Assembly: GCA_964439625.1 (NCBI GenBank)
Contig: CAYTPI010000001.1
Span: 62,001-126,000, forward strand
DNA from: CAYTPI01 sp964439625
GTDB taxonomy: Bacteria; Chloroflexota; Anaerolineae; Aggregatilineales; UBA3940
Length of the DNA stretch: 64,000 bases
Direction of reading: 5' to 3'
Made by a program: the position numbers and the translations under genes
The notes under the pieces: generated by a model
The model's database searches: none
What the model was told of the DNA's origin: nothing
The model's input: the letters and a program-made list of their open reading frames with translations, nothing else
Part shown: in pieces, positions 34,166 through 44,315 of the stretch
How positions within the stretch are numbered: the stretch's first letter is position 1
Layout: each line of letters opens with the position of its first letter

Positions 34166-37100
34166 TTAATCGGTAGGGGCAGGCTGTTCTGGAGAAAGCG
34201 GCAGTGTAAAATGGAAGGCAGCACCCCCTTGTGCCCCTTCATCTACCCAGATGCGCCCACCATGCGCTTCAATGGCTAGTCGGCAAAACGTCAGCCCAAG
34301 GCCGCTGCCTTTACTCCCACGGAAACGCTGGGAGCGCTCGTTCTGCGTGAAGCGTTCAAATATCTTCTCGCGCATCTCTTTTTCGACGCCACGCCCCGTA
34401 TCTTCTACGAGCACGCGGAGATGTGTATCAAGTTCATCGACTCGGATGAAAAGCGTGCCATCTTCTGGCGTGTGTCGGATTGCGTTATCGACCAAATTAT
34501 GAAAGACGCGCTCTATTGTTTGCTGGTCAATATCGACCAGAGGCAGCCCGTCTGGAATATGATTAACGACAGAAATCCGTGCTTGTTCAAACCTAGAATT
34601 CAGACTTTCTAACATTTTCAAGGCGACCACTTTGATGTCTTGTAGTTCAAGGTCTAACTGCATTTCGCCTGCTTCTAGCTTGTTAATATCAAGGATAGCC
34701 TCGATTAACTGAAGCAAGGAGTCAGAACTTGACAATGCGATGCTGAGTGCTGTCTTAATTGTATCGATGTCACGCGCTTCGCTGTCAGCTTCTTCGAGCG
34801 CGAAATAAATGCTTGAGATAACGCCGCTAAGCGGAGCGCGTAAATCGTGAACAATCATCTCAGACATTTCTTTCTGATATTGGTCAAGCACTACCTGTTG
34901 AGTCTCGTCTCGGATGACAAACAGTCGCCCAAGAACTTGATCGTCTTCATTGGTTACAGGGGATGATATTTCCTGAAGGGCTCGGAACGTCGGTTTATGC
35001 AGTTCGTATGAGCGGCGGGTGATTAGATTAGGGTTCTCACGCGCTGTCTGCTCGATATCACGAATGTGGTTAATAGCAAGAACCCCGGTATCTGTTTGAG
35101 TGGGTGGCATTTGTTCGAAAATCTGGGCAAATGTTTCACCAATGAAATTATTTAAGTGGACGTTGAGTAGGTACTCTGCGCGTGAGTTTGCTAGAATGAC
35201 CCGTCCTGATTTATCTAACATGATGATTCCATCATTGATGCTGTGGAGAATAGCTTGCAGTCTGTCACGGCCAGCACGTGTCTGTTCTGCGAGCTGCTCG
35301 TTGCCAATGGCAACCGCTGCTTGGGCCGCCAGCAGATCAAGAAAGCGGATGGCATCCTCTGTGATGGTCGTTTCAGGGCCGAAGGTAGCCACAAAAATAC
35401 CGACAAGTTCTTCGCCTCGGCGCAACGGTAAACAAACTGCGCCATTGACGTTCTGTTTTTCGAGCAGCGACGTGAAGTCTTCGAACAGATGGTTATCTTG
35501 GATGTTTGAGGCAATGATCGGTTGTTCGTTGTCAGCAAAGTGATCTGTAAGTGCCTGTGCCGCCGGAAAATAATTTTGCATGTCTACTTCGCCCGTTTCC
35601 AATAAGTTGACCCCAGTTGTCATTCCTCCTGAAATTTCGTGTTTCAGGAAGATGTAGACGTTGGCTGCATTGACACGCTGCCGAGCTTCTTGGATGATCA
35701 AACGCAGAGTCTGTCGTAGATTGCCAGAATTAAGCAGTTGTACGCCAAGGTCCCGTAGTGCGTTGAACTCATTAGCCCTTTGTTGGACAGTCTCAAACAA
35801 ATGGGCATTTTGGATGGCAATCGCAGCATGCTCTGCGAGATGGTTCAGAAAGCGGGCGTGGCTTTGATCGAAAGCCCCGACCCGTTTCGACTCAACGTTA
35901 ATTACCCCCAGCTTTTTGTTGTTAAGTAGAATTGGCGTGGCAAGTTCTGCCATTACCCCCGGCCTTACCGAGATAACACGTGGGTCATTTCGGATATCGT
36001 CAACAATCAGAGTGTGCCCACTGGTCAGCGCGTGTCCGGATAAGCCTTGCTCTGCAGGCCACTTGTTTAAGCCGGGTGTGCTGCTCTCGCTTAAGCTAGC
36101 CACGACTTGCAGTGTATTGTTTCGTTCGTTGAACATGATCAGCTCGCATATATCCGAATTGGTGGCCTCAGCGGCAGCCACAACCACTTCTTGCAGCACT
36201 TCATCAATGTTTAATTGGCTGGCCATACGTTGGGCGATTTGCCCGAGGGCTTCAAGCTCATTCATCCGGCTGGTCAAGGCTACATCAATTGACTCGAATA
36301 GACGTGCGTTTTGTAAGGCGACGGCTGCTTGGTTTAATAGAAGCTGTGCCTGCTTGAGTTGGCTTTCTGCGTAGCGTTTATTAAGGTTGCTGCTTCCGAC
36401 GAAGACAACGCCAAGCTTGAATTGGTGCACTACTATTGGGAGCAGCATCGCAGCTTGGAGATTATGATCCCGTAGGAATTGTTCTTCAGTCGCTGACAGC
36501 TTATCTGTCGCTCGGATCGTCGTCAGGCGGGTAACGGTAAGCGCATGCGCAATATGTGGCATTTGATTAATAGAGAGCAAGTCGTCGGTGTTTGGTACGT
36601 CAATGTATCGGGTGATGCCGCCTTCGTCAGTAACAATGATGGCTGTGTATAGAGTCGAGTCATCCTCATCTAATAGGAGCGCACCACAAACTTCAGCATC
36701 GAGTGCTTCAATGATGCTGGTCACGGTGGCATCCAAAACGCTGCGCAGTGAGAGGGACGTGGTCAGCCGGGTGCTTGCCGCATAGAGTGCCTCTAGTTGC
36801 CTTTTTCGTTGACGTTCTGTTTCAAATAGATGGGCGTTCTTCACTGCAACGGCCATTTGGCTTGCCATCGTTTCCGCCAGTTGAATCATATGGTCACTAA
36901 AACGGTAGCGGTGTGTATAATATGCCGACAAGACACCGATGACTTGGCCTTCTAGATTGAGTGGCACATCGATTACCGCCCGAATATATTGATCAAGCTC
37001 CTTGATTTGCTTGGACTCAGACCGTTCGACGTCTTCAATAATGTGCGGTTTACCGCTCGTGATTGCTGTCATCCGTGCACTCGTGATCGGGATATTGACA

Positions 37101-38614
37101 GACTTAGCTTGATATCTCTTTGTTAAGCCGATGCTCCCCGCGAGGTTGACCACTTCGCGAGCCTCGTCGACCAAAAAGACGGCTGCTTTTTGTGCATGAA
37201 ATAAATTGACGACAATACGGCACACAGAGTTGGTCATTTGTTCCAAGTTGAGGCTGGCGCCGACTAACGTTGACACCTCCGCAACAGACTTAAGTTCGAC
37301 AGCTCGCTGGTTAGCCTCTTCTAGCAGTTGTGTTTTTGCCAGCGCTTGTGCTATTCGCCTCGAAATCAACTGAATTGCTTCAATATGTTGGTAATTGTAC
37401 AGGTACCCTGGCTCATGGTTGCGAATACTCAACACGCCAATGACTTTGTTTGCAGCCACCAACGGAACAGCCAGCAGACTGTACCATGCGTTTAGTCCCA
37501 TGTCTGTTGCCCGATCAGGCTGAAAACCCAAACTTCTGGCAGCACCAACAGCGTCGCGGTTTAGGATTAACGGCTTCTTACTGCGCAGCACATGCTCGTT
37601 GAATCCGTGTGTCGCAGGGCGTTCACTGAGTGCGAGGGCCTGGCCATCACGGTAGACCAATGGAAATGAGAATGTCTCATTGGCCTCGTCATATATTGCA
37701 ATCTGAAAGTCTGTTGCTGCCACAATGCGGTCTGTTGCTTGATGCGCGGCTTTTGCTGCGCTGATAATCGTTGTGGCTTCTAGTAAATTTTTGTCAAGCG
37801 AGGATGTGACATCCAGCAGATGCTGCTGATATGCCTGTCGCCTTTGCTGGCGGAAGAAAAAAGATACAGCGATTACTATCACCGCCGTCGTAATGATGGT
37901 CGGCAGCAGGCTAGGCTGCATCTCGGTGAAGCTCGCAGCAATAAACAGACCCATCGTACTAAAATTAATCGAATTAGCGACAAATGACGGCCAATTCGAG
38001 CGAATATACTGCTCCACATTGCGGACACTCAGCGAGAGCCAGAAGACATAAAAAACACTGAATACCGCCATGAACACCATTAGGGCAGCAATAATCAGCC
38101 CTAGTGAAGTCTGTGCGAGATACATGACAGGGATAAGCCCATGAATGACATTGGGAAATATTTGGGCGACGAGTACCAGCGTCAAAGGTACGAGAGTGGC
38201 ATGTGCAGTTACTTCGACGGCTTGTTTAAAGTTATTCTGCCAAGAAAGGCCGATAAAGCGTCCAATGCCCAACCGAATGGGAACAGCTACTCCTGCGGCA
38301 AGTAAGGCTAAGATCATGGCTGCTTGGTAGCCAAGAGAGAAGGCAATCGCAATTTGCAGCATTGTGTAGCCGCCAACATAAATACCATTTGGTAGCCGCA
38401 CCACAATGATCAAAGCTGTTGTCAAAGCGATTGCGAAGAAGACATTGCCCGGCTCGGTAACATCAAGCTGGAAAGTTGATACCATCCCCACCGTTAAAAC
38501 TAGCAGAGTAAGCACAAATAGGACGACAATCAAGTAGTGTTGTGTCGTCAATGGACGTTCATCGCGCCAATATAAAGTTGACTCGTTAAGCCTCTGCTTC
38601 AGCTTGCGTTTCAT
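34166..38614 (-). CDS. Membrane-bound sensor histidine kinase with about five GAF domains
   Basis: A 1482-residue kinase. The N-terminus (about 20-260) has 7-8 membrane helices. Then about five tandem GAF domains (roughly 275-430, 440-600, 610-780, 790-950 and 960-1110), recognised by repeated ends such as LAKTQLLEEANQ, VKNAHLFETERQ, LQNARLFESIDV and IQNAHLFETVQQ that also form coiled linkers. A PAS domain is at about 1110-1235, and HisKA-HATPase with MIVHDLRAPL (His near 1255), FHNLVDNAIRHTP, VEDTGRGVE and GLGLTFCRLAIEAHGG. Its start overlaps the GTPase gene by 29 bases. No Cys typical of bilin attachment was noticed in the GAFs. Confidence 0.92.
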   Translation of the reverse strand: MKRKLKQRLNESTLYWRDERPLTTQHYLIVVLFVLTLLVLTVGMVSTFQLDVTEPGNVFFAIALTTALIIVVRLPNGIYVGGYTMLQIAIAFSLGYQAAMILALLAAGVAVPIRLGIGRFIGLSWQNNFKQAVEVTAHATLVPLTLVLVAQIFPNVIHGLIPVMYLAQTSLGLIIAALMVFMAVFSVFYVFWLSLSVRNVEQYIRSNWPSFVANSINFSTMGLFIAASFTEMQPSLLPTIITTAVIVIAVSFFFRQQRRQAYQQHLLDVTSSLDKNLLEATTIISAAKAAHQATDRIVAATDFQIAIYDEANETFSFPLVYRDGQALALSERPATHGFNEHVLRSKKPLILNRDAVGAARSLGFQPDRATDMGLNAWYSLLAVPLVAANKVIGVLSIRNHEPGYLYNYQHIEAIQLISRRIAQALAKTQLLEEANQRAVELKSVAEVSTLVGASLNLEQMTNSVCRIVVNLFHAQKAAVFLVDEAREVVNLAGSIGLTKRYQAKSVNIPITSARMTAITSGKPHIIEDVERSESKQIKELDQYIRAVIDVPLNLEGQVIGVLSAYYTHRYRFSDHMIQLAETMASQMAVAVKNAHLFETERQRKRQLEALYAASTRLTTSLSLRSVLDATVTSIIEALDAEVCGALLLDEDDSTLYTAIIVTDEGGITRYIDVPNTDDLLSINQMPHIAHALTVTRLTTIRATDKLSATEEQFLRDHNLQAAMLLPIVVHQFKLGVVFVGSSNLNKRYAESQLKQAQLLLNQAAVALQNARLFESIDVALTSRMNELEALGQIAQRMASQLNIDEVLQEVVVAAAEATNSDICELIMFNERNNTLQVVASLSESSTPGLNKWPAEQGLSGHALTSGHTLIVDDIRNDPRVISVRPGVMAELATPILLNNKKLGVINVESKRVGAFDQSHARFLNHLAEHAAIAIQNAHLFETVQQRANEFNALRDLGVQLLNSGNLRQTLRLIIQEARQRVNAANVYIFLKHEISGGMTTGVNLLETGEVDMQNYFPAAQALTDHFADNEQPIIASNIQDNHLFEDFTSLLEKQNVNGAVCLPLRRGEELVGIFVATFGPETTITEDAIRFLDLLAAQAAVAIGNEQLAEQTRAGRDRLQAILHSINDGIIMLDKSGRVILANSRAEYLLNVHLNNFIGETFAQIFEQMPPTQTDTGVLAINHIRDIEQTARENPNLITRRSYELHKPTFRALQEISSPVTNEDDQVLGRLFVIRDETQQVVLDQYQKEMSEMIVHDLRAPLSGVISSIYFALEEADSEARDIDTIKTALSIALSSSDSLLQLIEAILDINKLEAGEMQLDLELQDIKVVALKMLESLNSRFEQARISVVNHIPDGLPLVDIDQQTIERVFHNLVDNAIRHTPEDGTLFIRVDELDTHLRVLVEDTGRGVEKEMREKIFERFTQNERSQRFRGSKGSGLGLTFCRLAIEAHGGRIWVDEGAQGGAAFHFTLPLSPEQPAPTD

Positions 38615-39635
38615 GTTTCTGAAGGTGCTGCTCCACCGTTTTCTTGCGCTTCCAGCGAATGTTCTTGTACATTCGCCGCAAATCCTTGCCCTTTAATTTC
38701 TGACCCGTCTCAAAGAAGACGACGCCTACCCGACCAAGAGCGGTGGTTCCGGTCAAGCCGACAATGCTGGCCACGACCCAGCCTGCCACGGGAATAAACT
38801 TAGCTAATTCTTGTGCTGCATACCGGATTGCCACACCGCCCGCGGTTGCCCCGAGCAGTTCCCGTGCGCGCTTAGCGTTCATATCTGCCCCGTAAATGAT
38901 CGATAACCGCAGGAGCATCCGTACTTGTACACCGATCAAAAGGGGGATCGCTAGGCCCGGTATTGGTTCGAAACTGACGATGGCTGCGATAATCGAGGAC
39001 TCGCGGATCACGCGGCGGGACGAATACTTCCGATAATTAGGCAGTGCTCGACCAATGGCAACTGCCATCTTAGAATTCGAGTCGATGATGGCGGGTAGCA
39101 GTTTCTTCCCAACATTGGTGCCCTTCTTGGCTGAGATTGGGATCACAGGGATTTGCAGCTTGCGCTCAATATCTCGAACGACCCGCTCGCGCTCTTTGCC
39201 CAACAGATCAATTTTGTTGAGTACGACTATTACGGGTACGCCATGCAGCTTGATACGCTGCAATAGTTCTTGGTCAGACTGGCGTACACCTGCCGACGCG
39301 TCTAATACCAAGACAACACTATCTGCTTGACTCAACGCTGACCGCGCAATAGCAGCATTATCACGACCGGCAACTTCTTCAAACCCTGGTGTATCGACCA
39401 AAAGGAAGGGGCCAAATTCTTCTGTAAGAAGGTCTGTTGTTGTGCCTGGGACGGGAGAAACATCAGATAGTTTCTCGCCTTTTAAGCGATTGAATAACGT
39501 TGATTTTCCAGAATTAACTGGCCCGACAATGGCAAGTTTAGCGCGTGCTTCTCCAGAGACAGTTGCTTCAATTTCCGAATAATCAAGTGATTGTAGTAAG
39601 TGCCGTGCATCTTTCAGACGACTTGGTAGGCTCAT
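38586..39635 (-). CDS. Era-like GTPase with C-terminal DUF697-type membrane domain
   Basis: A 349-residue G-protein. G1 is GPVNSGKST, G3 VDTPGFEE, G4 VVLNKIDLLG and G5 VIPISAKKG. The C-terminal half carries hydrophobic segments and a conserved block (AKRARELLGATAGGVAIRYAAQEL, then PVAGWVVASIVG) as in the YcjX/DUF697 family of membrane-associated GTPases. GTP hydrolysis is likely; the client is unknown. The start at 39635 has GGGGAG upstream; the open frame extends to 39740 without one. Its end overlaps the start of the large kinase gene by 29 bases, so the two are coupled in expression. A basic C-terminal tail follows. Confidence 0.82.
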   Translation of the reverse strand: MSLPSRLKDARHLLQSLDYSEIEATVSGEARAKLAIVGPVNSGKSTLFNRLKGEKLSDVSPVPGTTTDLLTEEFGPFLLVDTPGFEEVAGRDNAAIARSALSQADSVVLVLDASAGVRQSDQELLQRIKLHGVPVIVVLNKIDLLGKERERVVRDIERKLQIPVIPISAKKGTNVGKKLLPAIIDSNSKMAVAIGRALPNYRKYSSRRVIRESSIIAAIVSFEPIPGLAIPLLIGVQVRMLLRLSIIYGADMNAKRARELLGATAGGVAIRYAAQELAKFIPVAGWVVASIVGLTGTTALGRVGVVFFETGQKLKGKDLRRMYKNIRWKRKKTVEQHLQKHETQAEAEA

Positions 39636-39846
39636 TTTGCTCCCCGCAATCTTGCCTTGGTCAACTATAGCGTTATGGTTTGCCACGCGCCAGCCGCTGC
39701 TCTGCGTGCCACCAAAGACTTGTGGTAGATGAAACAGCAACGGGTAACATATAACGCAATTATCGTAAGCGTGTGCAGCCAGTTTGTCATTACAAGCTGA
39801 CTTTCAAGCGTTCTCTCAGATTCTAATTATAAAGGATACCCCGAAA

Positions 39847-40272
39847 ATGGATACACATGAAGTCACCGTTGCCCTTCAGGAAGGCATGCATTTTACATCG
39901 GAACAAGATGATCAGCAGACAATAAACATAGATGCCAAAGCAGACTTTGGTGGGATGGGCAAAGGCGCACGACCACAGAAGTTGATGTTGGTGAGCCTCG
40001 GCAGCTGTACTGGTATTGATGTTATTTCAATCCTGAACAAGAAACGCCAAGATGTCACGGCTTTTGCGATTGACGTCAGTGGTGACCGCGCCGAAAACCA
40101 CCCGAGAATCTATACGGAAATTCGGGTACACTACCGAGTGACAGGGTACAACATTGACCCAAAGGCTGTTGAGCGTGCCATTGAGCTCTCCATCAACAAA
40201 TACTGCCCAGTGGCAAATTTGCTAGCGGCTGCTGTGCCCATCATTACAAGCTACGAGATAACTAACGCTTAA
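39847..40272 (+). CDS. OsmC-family peroxiredoxin-like protein
   Basis: A 141-residue protein of the OsmC/Ohr superfamily, which reduces organic hydroperoxides through a Cys pair. The peroxidatic Cys is C54 (SLGSCTGIDV), the resolving Cys C120 (NKYCPVANLL). The spacing matches the YhfA-like subgroup. Start 39847 is the ATG with AAGGA about 12 bases upstream; the frame is open to 39784. Short and complete. It converges on the serine hydrolase gene with a 4-base overlap. Function in peroxide defence is inferred from the family; there is no regulator next to it. Confidence 0.85.
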   Translation: MDTHEVTVALQEGMHFTSEQDDQQTINIDAKADFGGMGKGARPQKLMLVSLGSCTGIDVISILNKKRQDVTAFAIDVSGDRAENHPRIYTEIRVHYRVTGYNIDPKAVERAIELSINKYCPVANLLAAAVPIITSYEITNA

Positions 40273-41363
40273 CGCGCCAGTTCAGTCGCTAAGGCAAAGC
40301 CAGCGTCTCCAGCGATAGAGTCGTCGACGTCATCAATTGAATTTCGCAGTACGATCACCGTAGCGTCGCTGTCGATCAAGTACCAGAACTCGCTCGAGAA
40401 GCCTGCCGTCGCGCCCGTGTGGCCCCAGGCTTCTCCCCATTGATTATTAACTAATTCAACACCCAAGCCATACTCGGAGGCTTCACCCGGGCCGGCTGGT
40501 TCAAAGAGAGTTTCCAGTGACTCCTCACTGATGATCACCCCAGCCTCTAAGGCCCGCATGAAGCGGTCGAGGTCGGCTGCCGTTGAGATTAAACCGCCGT
40601 CCGCCATGCCGGTGCCGTCGTTATACCCAGTGACGTCCTGCCCATACTCGTAACTGTCTACTAATGGGCCTGTCTGATAGTGCTCCAAGTAGCTGTCGTT
40701 CATGCCCGCTGGGCTAAGCACCCGCTCCTCGAAAAGGGCACCCAATGGCTGACCAGTGACTTGTTCAGCGACGAGCTGTGCCAAAATGTAATTAGTGTTG
40801 CTGTAACTCCAACCATCACCAGGGGCAAAGTTGGCTGGCTCCCCAACGGCAAAGTCCAGTACTTCAAGCGGACGCCAAAGATAAGTCGGGTTATCCTCAT
40901 AGGCGTCCCAGAAAGACTCGTTTTCGAGATAGTCAAAGACGCCGCTGGTCATTTGTAGCATTTCACGGAGGGTAGCGTCATCTGCGTTTTCAATCCCCGC
41001 ATAGACGTCAAGCGGGAGGTAATCTGCTGCGGGATCATCAAGGTTGAAGAATCCATCCTCTTCCAAGCTGAGCATTAATACACCCATGAATGTCTTGGTC
41101 ATGCTGCCGATGCGGAATGAATCTGCGGACTGTATAGGAGTCTCTGCATCAATGTTGGCGAAGCCTGCGGTAGTGATCTCCTGTGGACCATCGCCAACGC
41201 GGACGGCTATCAAAACGGCGCTGTTGTCGGCCTCTTCGGAAATAATTTGGGCGGCCTCCTCGATGGTGTATTCGCTGCTAGCGCCCTCAGCTAACGAGCC
41301 ACAGGCTAAGGTACTGCCTATGATCATTAAGAGGGAAATCAATAACTGTTTGTTTGGAAACAC
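40269..41363 (-). CDS. Class C beta-lactamase-family serine hydrolase, lipoprotein
   Basis: A 364-residue extracytoplasmic esterase or DD-peptidase-like enzyme. Signal peptide and lipobox STLAC (Cys21). Catalytic motifs are all present: S87-MTK-90 (SxxK), YSN (187-189) and HTG near 317-320 (GHTGATAG). The family includes beta-lactamases, D-amino-acid peptidases and esterases; the short, lipid-anchored form without extra domains does not identify a substrate. It should not be read as antibiotic resistance on this evidence. Confidence 0.85.
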   Translation of the reverse strand: MFPNKQLLISLLMIIGSTLACGSLAEGASSEYTIEEAAQIISEEADNSAVLIAVRVGDGPQEITTAGFANIDAETPIQSADSFRIGSMTKTFMGVLMLSLEEDGFFNLDDPAADYLPLDVYAGIENADDATLREMLQMTSGVFDYLENESFWDAYEDNPTYLWRPLEVLDFAVGEPANFAPGDGWSYSNTNYILAQLVAEQVTGQPLGALFEERVLSPAGMNDSYLEHYQTGPLVDSYEYGQDVTGYNDGTGMADGGLISTAADLDRFMRALEAGVIISEESLETLFEPAGPGEASEYGLGVELVNNQWGEAWGHTGATAGFSSEFWYLIDSDATVIVLRNSIDDVDDSIAGDAGFALATELAR

Positions 41364-41451
41364 AGAATAATACTCCTCAATGGAGATAGTTGACGTTATT
41401 TACTACCGTATGAATGGCAACATGTTACTGTACGCTCTTAGAGCCAAAAGG

Positions 41452-42201
41452 TTACGTTAGTGGTGCGTCAAGTATAATGTTAAAGTGCTCTCGGAGCAGT
41501 TCGTCGCGTTCACTACTCGTGATGCTGCGTTCTGTTTTTTGACCAGCTATTGTCTCAATGAGCTTATCGTTACTGATCGTGATGCGACCTGTGCGGGCTG
41601 CCAGGGAACAAACAAGTTTCTGTGTAAATATCGACTCACGTGAGGTCTGATGATACTGGCAGCCGGCGGCAAAGTCAGCGACTTGCCGCGATGTGAAGTC
41701 AAAAAAGAAGGCGCGTTTCCAACTCGTGCCATCTTGCTCGAAGTAGCGGCCCTGCTGCCCGTCCTGCTCGACCTGGTAGACCTTGTGGCCCTGCCTTTGC
41801 GGGGTAGGGTCGTCCACAAGGAGCGGTTCAATGAAACTGTCGCCAAAGCCAACGTCAGCCAGCCAGCGTTCCTCTAGCTGAACAAGCAGCGTCATGTGGT
41901 CGTAGCGAATGCTGTCTTCTGCTGGGAGCGCTTCGAGTACATCCACCTGAAATCCTAACTGGCGCAGCACGGCTGCGAACAAACTGTTCTGCTCGTAGCA
42001 AAACCCGCCGCGCTTAGCATTGACGATTTTCTCATATATGTCGTCAAGTGCAATTGAAATGGGTCGTCCGAGATGAATGTCGAGGTTTTCAAAGGGCACG
42101 CTGAACATGTGTGCTCGGTGCAAAGCGCGCAGCGTCTCTATTGTTGGCTCAGCAGGGCCGTCATAGTTGATGCGCTTAAAGTATTCGTCAAGGTTAATCA
42201 T
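41452..42201 (-). CDS. nat: Arylamine N-acetyltransferase
   Basis: Transfers acetyl from acetyl-CoA to arylamines or hydrazines. A Cys-His-Asp triad is present: C68 in RGGFCYEQN, His in YDHMTLLV, Asp in DVGFGD. The N-terminal RAHMFSVPFENLDIHLGRP motif is typical. About 249 residues, close to the usual 260-280. Start 42201 uses AAGGAGG upstream, overlapping the stop of the HEAT gene by 4 bases (ATGA), so it is translationally coupled to that gene. The longer frame to 42243 runs inside the upstream gene. Confidence 0.88.
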   Translation of the reverse strand: MINLDEYFKRINYDGPAEPTIETLRALHRAHMFSVPFENLDIHLGRPISIALDDIYEKIVNAKRGGFCYEQNSLFAAVLRQLGFQVDVLEALPAEDSIRYDHMTLLVQLEERWLADVGFGDSFIEPLLVDDPTPQRQGHKVYQVEQDGQQGRYFEQDGTSWKRAFFFDFTSRQVADFAAGCQYHQTSRESIFTQKLVCSLAARTGRITISNDKLIETIAGQKTERSITSSERDELLREHFNIILDAPLT

Positions 42202-44315
42202 GAAACTTTTGCCTCCTTGAGGGCTGCCGCCATCGTATTGCACGCGCTGTGATTGGTTTCTCGGGATAGTGCTGTTTCTATCATTACTCTCCAGCCAGCG
42301 ATGTTGCGCTGATGGAGTGTTTCGACTGCAACCTTGCGGAGTTCCGCATGGGGTGCCGTCAGATATTGGGTGAACAAGTCGTTATCTTGCGGCTCCTTAT
42401 ACAGGGCAATAGCGTGGAGAGCCGCCACGCGCACCTCCCAATGGAAGTCTGTTAACGCGTCAAATAGCAGTGGGCGGCTGCTCTCCGCGCGGATTTTGCC
42501 GAGGGCTAAAACAACTTCTGCTCGTACAAACGAACTGCTATCGTGTGCAGCGGCCTCAAGCTGAGGCACGGCTCGCTCTTCTTTGAGTTCGCCCAGCGTC
42601 GCTGCTATTTCTCTTCGTACCCATTGATCATCGAACATGTCCAACTGCTGCATCAACTGTTCGGCGGAGTCTGGGTGCCGAAGTTGGGCCAAGGCGAGTG
42701 TCAATGTTTGCGTATAGTCATAGCGCATCTCCTGATCAAACAAAGATAGGAAGTACTGACAGCAACCCTCTGCACTGATGTCTGCTAAAGTTTCAATGAT
42801 GCGATCAATCAGAACCCGCTGTTCTTCTGATTCTATGGTCGCTGTCATGATCACCGATTGCAGCATATTTTCTAAAAGCGGGCCTGCCCGTTTTACTTGG
42901 AGGGTACCTAGTGCCTCTAGCGCGCATTCACGTAGGTATAAACCGGCGCTTTCGTTCAAGGTAAGGTCAACGAGGTATTGTACAAAAGCCTCCCTTTGCT
43001 GTTCGGTCGTATCGTTCTGAGGTTGCGATTGCTCCAAGAGCAGCCGGGCCGTTGCTGTGATTGCACTGGCCTTTGCCGCTTGGCGTTCTGGTAGATCGTC
43101 CATTGCAATCTCAATGAGTGTGCTTAGGTCGTCGTCATCGCTGTGCTTGCCTAGCGCTTGAATTGCGGCATGTAACAGCAGGCGCGAGTCGTTATCCGCT
43201 GCTGTTGCGTAGCTGCTGTTGAGGATAGCTCGAATCTTTTGCTGTGTGCGCGCATCAATGCGCGACAGCGCGCTAACTGCCCCTACTGCCGCTTGCCTGA
43301 CTACCAACGACGGATCGTCAAGATAAGGTTGGAGATGGTCAAGGGTGTGTGTGCTTTGCCATTGATCCGTCAAGAAGCGAATGCTGTCTTTCAGAAAATG
43401 GGGGATGAACCAATCGTCCTCGCCCATCAGCAGGTCGATCAGTGGAATGATTGCTTCTTCACTGCCGATCTGCTTTAGTGTTTCGATTACAATCTCGCGG
43501 ACGTAGTTATCCCAAACATCAAACATTCCCAGTAGGGTTTGCTCAACCTGGTATAGATGCTCCTTTGGGGTGATGTGCCGTAGCGCTTCTGCCGAGATAC
43601 GCAGTTCATAAGTCTCGACGTAATCACCAGCGGTAAACGTCATCAGATGATCAAACAGACCAGGCCAACCCAAACGCCATAGTGACTGCATTGACCTAGC
43701 GCGCACATTCTGGCGCTGCGAATGTAAGCCTTCGGTGACGAGCGCTTCAAGCGCCTCTATGGACTTTGCCTTGTACAAGGCATCGGCGGCTTCCGCCTGT
43801 GGCAGATCATCGTCCAGCAATGTATTGATTAGGGCCTGCTCAGCGGTGCGTGTGTTCAGTAGGGCTAGCGCATCGATGATGTACGTCGCTTGACGAGGCT
43901 GCCCACGAGCGAGGACAAGCTGCTCTGCCAGCAGATGACTGGCAGCCCCAGCATTAATTGTCCGCAAGGCCATAGCAGCTGCACTCCGTAAGTCGCGCTG
44001 AAAGTCTTCAACGATGGTTTGCATCAAAGCTGCCAATGCTGCCTCGGCATGGAGCTTGCCCAGCATATTTGCGGCGCGCAGACGGATGTGGTCGGGTTGG
44101 TTGACATCACCCAATAAGGCGATCAACTGGTGCGTGGCCCGTTCGTCACCCAGCTCAGCTAGGGTAAAGCTGGCCCGCACTCGGATAGCTTCTTTAGGAT
44201 GGGTGAGTTGTTCAACAAGGTGCCGCACTGCCGCATTACCTCCCAATTGAACGGACTCTTCTCCCTGTTGATGATGGATGCTTGGTTCGTCCCTGCTGAT
44301 CTGTTCTGCTGTCAA
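42198..44315 (-). CDS. HEAT/PBS-lyase repeat protein, coupled to the N-acetyltransferase gene
   Basis: A 705-residue protein built almost wholly of HEAT-like repeats (IRVRASFTLAELGDERA, IRLRAANMLGKLHAEA, LVVRQAAVGAVSALSRI, SSFVRAEVVLALGKIRAES, WEVRVAALHAIALYKEP). The start is TTG 44315 with GAGGG about 6 bases upstream. No membrane helix or signal peptide. An elongated binding scaffold is expected. It overlaps nat by 4 bases, an unusual pairing. HEAT repeats also occur in the pair at 5126-6767. Confidence 0.78.
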   Translation of the reverse strand: MTAEQISRDEPSIHHQQGEESVQLGGNAAVRHLVEQLTHPKEAIRVRASFTLAELGDERATHQLIALLGDVNQPDHIRLRAANMLGKLHAEAALAALMQTIVEDFQRDLRSAAAMALRTINAGAASHLLAEQLVLARGQPRQATYIIDALALLNTRTAEQALINTLLDDDLPQAEAADALYKAKSIEALEALVTEGLHSQRQNVRARSMQSLWRLGWPGLFDHLMTFTAGDYVETYELRISAEALRHITPKEHLYQVEQTLLGMFDVWDNYVREIVIETLKQIGSEEAIIPLIDLLMGEDDWFIPHFLKDSIRFLTDQWQSTHTLDHLQPYLDDPSLVVRQAAVGAVSALSRIDARTQQKIRAILNSSYATAADNDSRLLLHAAIQALGKHSDDDDLSTLIEIAMDDLPERQAAKASAITATARLLLEQSQPQNDTTEQQREAFVQYLVDLTLNESAGLYLRECALEALGTLQVKRAGPLLENMLQSVIMTATIESEEQRVLIDRIIETLADISAEGCCQYFLSLFDQEMRYDYTQTLTLALAQLRHPDSAEQLMQQLDMFDDQWVRREIAATLGELKEERAVPQLEAAAHDSSSFVRAEVVLALGKIRAESSRPLLFDALTDFHWEVRVAALHAIALYKEPQDNDLFTQYLTAPHAELRKVAVETLHQRNIAGWRVMIETALSRETNHSACNTMAAALKEAKVS

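Noticed and set aside
34166..38614. Bilin-binding (phytochrome/cyanobacteriochrome) GAF domains in the large kinases
   Set aside because: No conserved Cys-His or DxCF chromophore motif was seen in the GAF domains. Only the LOV domain of the giant kinase shows a photoreceptor signature.
40269..41363. Antibiotic-resistance beta-lactamase
   Set aside because: The motifs fit the broad class C-like serine hydrolase family, which includes many esterases and peptidases. Sequence alone does not support resistance.
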